The translations under genes were made by a program, and so were the position numbers. Under the pieces are notes generated by a model. The model had not been told where the DNA came from, did no database searches, and saw only the letters and a list, made by a program, of their open reading frames with translations. DNA of 10,821 bases from an uncultured Bacilli bacterium (GTDB lineage Bacteria > Bacillota_I > Bacilli_A > RF39 > UBA660): NCBI GenBank assembly GCA_934087065.1, contig CAKOIS010000021.1, positions 1 to 10,821 on the forward strand. Reading direction: 5' to 3'. Positions 6,705 through 10,821 of the stretch are shown here, piece after piece. Numbering within the stretch: the first letter of the stretch is position 1; each line of letters opens with the position of its first letter.

Positions 6705-7346
6705 CTATAACTCATCAATATTCAATGAATAAAAATTTTCAGGGTCTACTAGTTCACCCTTATAACTTACTTCAAAATGAAGTGAAGTTGTGTAATTAGA
6801 ATTTACTAACGATTTACCACTCGTTCCTACTACTGTTCCTTGTGTTACATTATCCCCAACTTTCAAAGCCACATTATCAATTCCTTGATATGTTGTAATA
6901 ATTCCTTTATCATGTTCTATCTTAACGATATTTCCTAAAGTCTCATCTACATCAACACTTACTACTTTACCAGCTAAAACACTTACAACATCAAATGCTT
7001 TCTCACTTACATAATCTACTCCTGAGTTTTGCATATAAGTATTTTCATAGAATATTATTGACTTTTCCTGACTTGATTGTTCACCTTCAAAATCATAAAA
7101 ATATCTTCCAATACTTACATCTTCTCCCCTATAAGGTTTGATAATAGAATTAACTTGAGCTTTCCCTTCTTCACCTTGAACAGGTTTTACTTTACCATCA
7201 ATAATACCATTAATTGAATAATCAAACCTCTCACTTTCCGTTAAATACTTGTTTATGCTATATATAGTAAGAAAAACACATCCAAGCACAGATAACACTG
7301 CAACTAAATAAACAGTAGGTACAAATAATTTTTTAACACTTTTCAT
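6705..7346 (-). CDS. spoIIQ: SpoIIQ-like M23/LytM-domain sporulation protein, degenerate active site
   Basis: SpoIIQ is a forespore membrane protein whose LytM domain faces the intermembrane space and pairs with SpoIIIAH from the mother cell during engulfment. The 213-residue product has an N-terminal membrane anchor (about 9-30) and a C-terminal M23/LytM fold (about 95-205: SGVDYVSE, VLAGKVVSV, GNIVKIEHDKGIITTYQGI, GDNVTQGTVVGTSGKS, LHFEVSYKGELVDPENF). Metal-site ligands are largely lost: the HxGxD motif reads NSGVD (Asn107, Asp111 kept), the YxH motif reads YQG, and HxH reads SLH (Ser188, His190 kept). A structural rather than hydrolytic role is inferred. It follows spoIID, as in C. difficile, which supports the name. 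GGGAG lies upstream of the ATG, in the loop of a hairpin. Confidence 0.85.
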   Translation of the reverse strand: MKSVKKLFVPTVYLVAVLSVLGCVFLTIYSINKYLTESERFDYSINGIIDGKVKPVQGEEGKAQVNSIIKPYRGEDVSIGRYFYDFEGEQSSQEKSIIFYENTYMQNSGVDYVSEKAFDVVSVLAGKVVSVDVDETLGNIVKIEHDKGIITTYQGIDNVALKVGDNVTQGTVVGTSGKSLVNSNYTTSLHFEVSYKGELVDPENFYSLNIDEL

Positions 7347-7378
7347 TGTTCACTCTCCCATTAGTTAATGTGAACAAT
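7345..7378 (-). promoter_or_regulatory. Hairpin over the spoIIQ ribosome site and start
   Basis: A perfect 9-bp inverted repeat ATTGTTCAC / GTGAACAAT (7378-7370 with 7353-7345 on the minus strand) has a 16-nt loop. The loop holds the GGGAG ribosome site, and the first two bases of the start codon are in the 3' arm. It lies in the spoIID-spoIIQ gap and has no U-tract, so it is not a terminator. It could modulate translation or be a DNA operator. Confidence 0.6.
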
Positions 7379-7384
7379 TATTAT

Positions 7385-8284
7385 TTATTTATACATAATT
7401 TCAGTACCTTTATAATAATATTTTAAAATTTCTTTATAATCATAACCCAACTTCGCCATTTCATTAGCGCCATACTGACTCATTCCTACACCATGTCCAT
7501 ACCCTCTGGTGACAAAACTAACCACGTCATTTTCTATATTTATATCAAAGTCTGTACTTCTAAGTCCAAAAAGCTTTCTAAACTCTACTCCTGTATAACA
7601 CTTTAAATTAACGCAAATTTTTAAAATACGATTAGTTTGATTTCTGATAATATTGTTAATAACTATAGACTCGTCTTCTAAGCCAAGCACACTTTTAAAT
7701 CTACTTAAATCAACTACATATTCTTTAGAATTATTGTTAATATCTTTATCAAAATTAGAAGAAACACTAACTAAATAAGGTTTTGAAACATTAAACACGT
7801 TGCTCGCATCTTCTGTATATCCATTACTCATACTAAAATAAAAAGCCTCAATTACTTCATCATTATAAACAATTACTTCGTTTTTAGTCTCCTTTACCAC
7901 TTTTTTAATCTTATTTAAATATTCTTCATATTTACTACCCCACTTAATTTTAAGTTCTTTCTTAGTAATATAACATTGTCCACCACTAGTAGGTATATAA
8001 TTTTCATTATTAATATAGTTATATAAGTAAAAAGTTCTAGCTGCAACTACTCCAGACTTTAAAGCTTCTTCCATAAAAAGTGCTGGCATTTCACATGCAA
8101 GGACACCTTCTAAAAACTCATTTAAAGGCATATCTTTTTCATTAAAACTACTCATATTAACCATTAAACTATCCACATTATTTACCTCTTCTTCTTGATT
8201 AATTACTACTTCGTTTTCTTCCTTGTTTGAATAACCAAAATATAGAGTTATCAACATAATTATTAGTAAAATATACTTTTTCAT
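7385..8284 (-). CDS. spoIID: Stage II sporulation protein D, peptidoglycan lytic transglycosylase
   Basis: SpoIID is a membrane-anchored mother-cell enzyme that cleaves glycan strands, with SpoIIP and SpoIIM, to drive engulfment of the forespore. The 299-residue product has an N-terminal anchor (about 4-18), the catalytic region FLEGVLACEMPA with presumed catalytic Glu65, EALKSGVVAARTF (about 73-85), the FYFSMSNGYTED segment (about 148-159), and the family hallmark RGYGHGVGMSQYGA at 260-273. Cys104 may match the zinc-binding Cys of C. difficile SpoIID, but the His five residues later is Lys here, so zinc binding is doubtful. Length is slightly below the B. subtilis protein. No Shine-Dalgarno site precedes the ATG, and a sigma-E-like promoter lies only 5 bp upstream. 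The spoIIQ-like gene follows 38 nt downstream. Confidence 0.96.
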   Translation of the reverse strand: MKKYILLIIMLITLYFGYSNKEENEVVINQEEEVNNVDSLMVNMSSFNEKDMPLNEFLEGVLACEMPALFMEEALKSGVVAARTFYLYNYINNENYIPTSGGQCYITKKELKIKWGSKYEEYLNKIKKVVKETKNEVIVYNDEVIEAFYFSMSNGYTEDASNVFNVSKPYLVSVSSNFDKDINNNSKEYVVDLSRFKSVLGLEDESIVINNIIRNQTNRILKICVNLKCYTGVEFRKLFGLRSTDFDINIENDVVSFVTRGYGHGVGMSQYGANEMAKLGYDYKEILKYYYKGTEIMYK

Positions 8285-8289
8285 ACAAT

Positions 8290-8317
8290 ATCTTATGCTA
8301 TAAAAAAAATAATATTC
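8290..8317 (-). promoter_or_regulatory. Possible sigma-E promoter of spoIID
   Basis: On the minus strand GAATATT (8317-8311) fits the sigma-E -35, and CATAAGAT (8297-8290) matches 6 of 8 positions of the -10 CATACAAT, separated by 13 bp. spoIID is a sigma-E gene in B. subtilis. The -10 ends 5 bp before the start codon, which would give a leaderless or nearly leaderless mRNA. AT-richness makes chance matches easy. Confidence 0.4.
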
Positions 8318-8332
8318 ATAAAAAATACTATT
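8302..8332 (-). terminator. Weak terminator after the OapA-like gene
   Basis: The minus strand reads AATAGTATT, a 7-nt loop, AATATTATT, then T-rich sequence. The stem is nine pairs including one G-U, almost all A-U, with eight T in or after the 3' arm. The stop codon of the gene lies within the 5' arm. The stem is thermodynamically weak, so read-through into spoIID is possible. Confidence 0.4.
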
Positions 8333-8852
8333 TCTTAAATTTAAATTTATTTAACACTTTTGCAACTATAAATATAATATTATCAGCATTTTTTATTGCA
8401 TATCTTTTACCAATTGCTTTACCACCAACCGTAATTGATGAAATAAAAGAACTTACCAAAAGAGTTACAAGCACTAACGAAATATTAAATTTATTAGCAA
8501 TTATAATTCCAAGCATAGCAGCAATTGAACCACTCACAATACCGCATATATCACCTATCACATCATTACAAATGCTTGCAATTGTACTAGAATTCTTTAC
8601 CAAATAAACGCCTTCCTTGCTACCTCTAATCTTTTTAGAACTCTTAGCATGAAAAACAGCCTCTTTAGCAGACAATACAGCAGTACCAATAATATCAAAT
8701 AATATGCCTACTAAAACAAACAGTAAACATAAAACAGATAAAACTATAATATTATTAAATTTGTTTACAACAATATTTGATACAAAATTAAAAATTAATG
8801 CTATAAAAAAAGTCAGCAAAAATGCCTTTACTATCCAATTATTCTTCTTCAC
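8328..8852 (-). CDS. oapA: OapA-like OLE RNA-associated membrane protein (often annotated CorB-like)
   Basis: OapA binds the large OLE RNA and anchors it to the cytoplasmic membrane; homologues are often labelled Mg2+/Co2+ transporter CorB because of distant DUF21 similarity. The 174-residue basic product has four likely membrane segments (about 8-28, 36-56, 103-120, 124-146), a central polar stretch with EAVFHAKSSKKIRGSKEG (about 64-81), and NDVIGDICGIVSG, which contains a DxxxD motif (Asp97, Asp101) as reported for OapA. Size fits the roughly 21-kDa family. The start is GTG with AAGGGAG 11 nt upstream. The 0.5-kb non-coding tract directly upstream, with its own strong promoter, is where OLE RNA is expected, and this context is the main reason for the call. 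A plain DUF21-like membrane protein is the alternative. Confidence 0.8.
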   Translation of the reverse strand: MKKNNWIVKAFLLTFFIALIFNFVSNIVVNKFNNIIVLSVLCLLFVLVGILFDIIGTAVLSAKEAVFHAKSSKKIRGSKEGVYLVKNSSTIASICNDVIGDICGIVSGSIAAMLGIIIANKFNISLVLVTLLVSSFISSITVGGKAIGKRYAIKNADNIIFIVAKVLNKFKFKK

Positions 8853-8899
8853 TTTACAATAAACTCCCTTTGAGAAAAAATGTATGGAATACTATAAAT

Positions 8900-9335
8900 T
8901 AATTTTACGGCTTTGGTCGAGTTGAATTTCTCTAATATTAACCTTAGGTTACCCACCGGCGATTTCTCTTTCATAATATTAATCATCAGTTACCTATCAT
9001 GATCACTCGATCACCACTTAGTCCGCACTTCAATCTTTATAATATAGACATGCTAGAGGTTTTCCCAGGCAAACATTAACCTTATTTATTCGCTTTTGCA
9101 GTTTATATTTCAATTAAAATATCCCTATATCCCACTCACGACATATGCTTTTTAAAAATTCATCTGATAATAGGATATGAATATATGCCGTTATATCTTC
9201 TCCTAATACCTAAAATTACATATCTGCCCCAATCTGGGCGAAAGAAGCAAAATATATAAAGTGACTTTGCACAATTGATGGATTTTTAGCCCCATCTTCA
9301 TAAGGTGTGTTTGACTAGCATAATGCTCCACACAT
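8900..9335 (-). ncRNA. ole: Probable OLE (ornate, large, extremophilic) RNA
   Basis: The 531-bp gap between rpiB and the OapA-like gene has no coding frame but reads as structured RNA on the minus strand. It begins at a near-consensus promoter. Hairpins follow: GTGTG/CACAC enclosing AGCATTATGCT (near the 5' end), GATGG/CCATC, and a long arm pairing ACGGCATAT with ATATGTCGT. At the 3' side, CGG/CCG, TGGT/ACCA and CGAG/CTCG pair in order between 9006-9025 and 8908-8921, closing a roughly 100-nt domain. OLE RNAs are large and sit immediately upstream of oapA in Clostridia and Bacilli; they form a membrane complex linked to cold, alcohol and Mg2+ stress responses. I recognise it mainly by size, promoter and partner gene. 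RNase P RNA, tmRNA and T-box signatures are absent. It is shorter than the ~600-nt examples, and the 3' end is uncertain. Confidence 0.75.
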
Positions 9336-9339
9336 CTAA

Positions 9340-9368
9340 ATTATAGCAAAAAAAAGAAAAAAAGTCAA
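9340..9368 (-). promoter_or_regulatory. Strong sigma-A promoter of the ncRNA
   Basis: The minus strand reads TTGACT (9368-9363), a 17-bp T-rich spacer, and TATAAT (9345-9340). This is the best promoter in the window: 5/6 and 6/6 matches at ideal spacing. Predicted start is about 9333-9335. The -35 begins only 16 bp past the rpiB stop codon. Confidence 0.88.
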
Positions 9369-9383
9369 ATTTGATACTTAAAA

Positions 9384-9833
9384 CTAGTACTTTCTCTTTT
9401 TTTCTATATCCTTGATTTCTTCTATTCTTCTTAAATATCTTTCGCCTTCTAAAGGCATAGCTTTTAAATATGCATCCACTATATCTTTAATCTCCCACAT
9501 AGTTTTCTTCTCAGAAAAACTTATTACATTAGCATGATTATGTTCTTTAGCAAGTCTTGCTTCATCACTATTATCTACTTTTGCGCACATAATACCCTTA
9601 AATTTATTAGCGGCAATACTCATTCCAATACCAGTTCCACATATAAGTATACCACATTCTACTTCTTTACTTAAAACACCTTTACAAAGGGAAGTTGCAA
9701 ACAAAGGATAATCAACCATCTCTTCTGAATCTGTACCATAATCAACAAACTCAATACTCTTTTTTACAAAATATTTCTTTAACTTTTCTTTTACCTTATA
9801 TCCTCTATGATCACTTGCTATTCCAACTCTCAT
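9384..9833 (-). CDS. rpiB: Ribose-5-phosphate isomerase B
   Basis: RpiB interconverts ribose-5-phosphate and ribulose-5-phosphate in the non-oxidative pentose phosphate pathway (some homologues act on allose- or galactose-6-phosphate). The 149-residue protein shows the family pattern: VGIASDHRGYKVKEKL at the N-terminus (Asp8-His9), DYGTDS, catalytic Cys65 in GILICGTGIGMSIAANK, and HNHANVISF (His98 onward), with basic residues in the C-terminal GERYLRRIEEI. Length matches the family. GAGGTG stands 7 nt before the ATG. It lies between rpmE and the OLE-like RNA on the same strand; no clear terminator separates it from the RNA promoter. Confidence 0.96.
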   Translation of the reverse strand: MRVGIASDHRGYKVKEKLKKYFVKKSIEFVDYGTDSEEMVDYPLFATSLCKGVLSKEVECGILICGTGIGMSIAANKFKGIMCAKVDNSDEARLAKEHNHANVISFSEKKTMWEIKDIVDAYLKAMPLEGERYLRRIEEIKDIEKKRKY

Positions 9834-9856
9834 AAATTAACACCTCTTCAATATAT

Positions 9857-9862
9857 ATTATA
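9857..9862 (-). promoter_or_regulatory. Possible rpiB -10 element
   Basis: A perfect TATAAT lies on the minus strand 24 nt before the rpiB start. The nearest -35-like sequence, TTGTGT (9887-9882), has a long 19-bp spacer. Because a strong terminator ends rpmE just upstream, rpiB needs its own promoter, which supports the call. Confidence 0.45.
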
Positions 9863-9893
9863 AACTAATTTTACACAAATTACACAAGCAAAC

Positions 9894-9920
9894 AAAAAAA
9901 TAGTCATTTACTTGACTATT
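9894..9920 (-). terminator. Intrinsic terminator of rpmE
   Basis: The minus strand reads AATAGTCA, loop AGTAAA, TGACTATT, then a run of T (9900-9894). The 8-bp stem (9920-9913 with 9906-9899) starts within the last rpmE codons, and the stop codon (9918-9916) is in the stem. Confidence 0.85.
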
Positions 9921-10113
9921 TCATTCCATATTTTTCTTTAAACTTTTGAACATTACCAGTTCTTGCAGTTAAATGTTTACCTGTATAAAATGAATGACAT
10001 TTATTACAAGTTTCAAGTTGAATTTCACTCTTTGTACTTAAAGTTGTGAACTCATTACCACAAGCACATTTTACTTTACATTCTTTTAGTTCTGGATGTA
10101 TACCCTTTTTCAT
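9916..10113 (-). CDS. rpmE: 50S ribosomal protein L31, zinc-binding (C+) type
   Basis: L31 is a small protein of the large ribosomal subunit near the central protuberance. The 65-residue product has the L31 start MKKGIHPE, a CxC pair (Cys16, Cys18) and CNKC (Cys36, Cys39), making the zinc ribbon of the C+ form, then the signature SFYTGK and a basic FKEKYGMK end. Cys12 is an extra cysteine. Zinc-type L31 is commonly replaced by a zinc-free paralogue under zinc starvation; no such paralogue is in this window. AAAGGAG lies 7 nt before the ATG. A strong promoter and a palindromic leader stand upstream, and a terminator follows, so it is a single-gene unit. Confidence 0.97.
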   Translation of the reverse strand: MKKGIHPELKECKVKCACGNEFTTLSTKSEIQLETCNKCHSFYTGKHLTARTGNVQKFKEKYGMK

Positions 10114-10130
10114 ATTACACTCCTTTCGCC

Positions 10131-10146
10131 ATAACTATATAGTTAT
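10131..10146 (-). repeat. 16-bp perfect palindrome in the rpmE leader
   Basis: ATAACTAT/ATAGTTAT is a perfect 16-bp palindrome between the rpmE promoter and its ribosome site. It is flanked on the minus strand by GCGAAAAGG and GGCGAAAGG. It could be a hairpin in a ribosomal-protein leader (L31 leaders are known RNA families in Firmicutes) used for autoregulation, or a protein operator. Structure and function are inferred. Confidence 0.55.
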
Positions 10147-10166
10147 AGAAACCTTTTCGCTTAAGT

Positions 10167-10195
10167 AATATACCATATTTTTTTACTTTCTGCAA
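10167..10195 (-). promoter_or_regulatory. rpmE promoter
   Basis: The minus strand has TTGCAG (10195-10190), a 17-bp spacer ending TGG, and TATATT (10172-10167). It is a good sigma-A promoter with extended -10. Predicted start is near 10160, with a leader of about 45 nt. Confidence 0.75.
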
Positions 10196-10210
10196 GCATT
10201 TTCAGTAAAT

Positions 10211-10711
10211 TTAACATAAATTAAGTGTAATTAGTATGTTTATAACACTATTAAATATCTTACTCTTTTCATTTAATCTATCCTTACATAAAGAAATAAC
10301 CGCACCAATAGCGTCAGTATCCACAATTATTGGCGAGACAATATATGCACTATTTATAACTTCTCCACCTATATTAATGCCTGTTCCTTCTTCATTTTTT
10401 CTATCATTAATCAAGTTAAATATCTTAGTATCTATCTTCTTATCAATATATTCTAAATTACTACTACTTATAATAGAATTCTTATCACTTATTAAAATAA
10501 CATCATCATTCACTTTCTTAAATGCATTAATATACTTTTGAGATATCTCTTTTATAGTTAAAGCTCTTTCATACTTTTTTAAAACTACCATATCATCTTT
10601 AACAAAAATACTTACATCTTCTCCATTTCTAATATTTAAATTCTTTCTAATTTCCTTAGGAATAACAATTCTACCAAGTTCATCTATTTTTCTTACAACA
10701 CCTGTATCCAT
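10211..10711 (-). CDS. spoVT: SpoVT-like AbrB/GAF transition and sporulation regulator
   Basis: SpoVT is a DNA-binding regulator that tunes sigma-G forespore gene expression and spore properties. The 166-residue product has an N-terminal AbrB swapped-hairpin domain (about 2-48: GVVRKIDELGRIVIPKEIRKNLNI then VSIFVKDDMVVLKKY) and a C-terminal GAF-like domain (about 55-165, including DVILISDKNSII and NSAYIVSPIIVDTDAIGAVISL). Plain AbrB is much shorter, so the C-terminal domain favours SpoVT, which is about 178 residues in B. subtilis. GAGGTG lies 5 nt before the ATG. No terminator is seen before the rpmE promoter. A sigma-G promoter was not recognised. Confidence 0.9.
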   Translation of the reverse strand: MDTGVVRKIDELGRIVIPKEIRKNLNIRNGEDVSIFVKDDMVVLKKYERALTIKEISQKYINAFKKVNDDVILISDKNSIISSSNLEYIDKKIDTKIFNLINDRKNEEGTGINIGGEVINSAYIVSPIIVDTDAIGAVISLCKDRLNEKSKIFNSVINILITLNLC

Positions 10712-10752
10712 TTAAACACCTCTATCTCTTATTTTAAATAAAAATTTAATAA

Positions 10753-10758
10753 TTATAC
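10753..10758 (-). promoter_or_regulatory. Possible spoVT -10 element
   Basis: A perfect TATAAT (minus strand) lies 41 nt upstream of the spoVT start, but the 17-bp position has no -35 (AAAAAT). TTTACA occurs with a 22-bp spacer, too long for a normal sigma-A promoter. Either a regulated promoter or a chance match. Confidence 0.35.
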
Positions 10759-10804
10759 TAGACAAATCAGTTTTATTTTTGTAAACTTAATGTAGGTGAT
10801 AAAA

Positions 10805-10821
10805 ATGAAGTATATAGTAGA
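10805..10821 (+). CDS. Start of a divergent gene, cut by the window edge
   Basis: AGGTGAT, 5 nt before an ATG at 10805, is a good ribosome site. The visible codons read MKYIV. It would be transcribed away from spoVT. Too little is present to name it. Confidence 0.5.

Noticed and set aside
6521..6799. Plus-strand frame over the agrA start and spoIIQ-like 3' end
   Set aside because: It crosses two genes, a promoter and a terminator on the other strand and reads as low-complexity AT-rich sequence.
8283..8290. CATACAAT on the plus strand as a sigma-E -10
   Set aside because: It points away from spoIID into the OapA-like gene's antisense strand, where no plus-strand gene exists; chance in AT-rich DNA.
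8853..9383. RNase P RNA, tmRNA, T-box or another standard housekeeping RNA in the gap
   Set aside because: No GAGGAAAGTCC-type P RNA core, no tRNA-like CCA end or tag-peptide frame, and no T-box GGTGG motif. The gene downstream is an OapA-like membrane protein, not a tRNA synthetase or amino-acid gene.
10236..10541. Plus-strand hydrophobic frame over spoVT
   Set aside because: It is antisense to the SpoVT C-terminal domain; hydrophobic composition is expected from the complement of AT-rich coding DNA.

Overview
The window is very AT-rich, uses strong Shine-Dalgarno sites and Firmicutes-style gene order, and carries spore-formation genes (spoIIQ-like, spoIID, spoVT). This points to a low-GC, endospore-forming (or formerly spore-forming) member of the Clostridia or a related Firmicutes lineage. 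An Agr system with a clostridial-looking peptide and a probable OLE RNA/OapA pair fit that placement. No genus can be named from the sequence alone.

Layout from left to right. (1) 24-3123, minus strand: secA, preceded by hpf (long ribosome hibernation factor), the classic hpf-secA order; a terminator-like hairpin lies between them. (2) 3161-3590, minus strand: a cold-shock protein gene with a structured 3' UTR that ends in an intrinsic terminator. (3) 3622-6611: a complete Agr quorum-sensing module in an unusual arrangement. agrB-agrD run on the plus strand and converge on agrC-agrA, which are read on the minus strand, with a shared hairpin terminator between. A pair of direct repeats resembling AgrA sites lies just upstream of a -35 element in front of agrB. 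(4) 6675-8332, minus strand: spoIID then a spoIIQ-like M23 gene, i.e. the engulfment machinery. The M23 domain has lost most metal ligands, and the two genes show unusual start regions. (5) 8328-9368, minus strand: a membrane protein matching OapA, preceded by about 0.5 kb of non-coding DNA driven by a near-consensus sigma-A promoter. I interpret this as an OLE (ornate, large, extremophilic) RNA. (6) 9384-10711, minus strand: rpiB, rpmE (zinc-type L31) with a palindromic leader, and spoVT. (7) 10805-10821, plus strand: the first codons of a divergent gene.

How it works together: secA/hpf/csp/rpmE/rpiB are housekeeping and stress genes. AgrD would be processed by AgrB to a cyclic peptide sensed by AgrC, which phosphorylates AgrA, which probably feeds back on agrBD. 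Agr signalling is often linked to sporulation in clostridia, and engulfment genes lie immediately upstream of agrA, separated from it by a strong terminator. The OLE RNA/OapA pair would form a membrane ribonucleoprotein. The most interesting items are the OLE candidate, with its internal repeated module and long-range stem, and the convergent agr locus.
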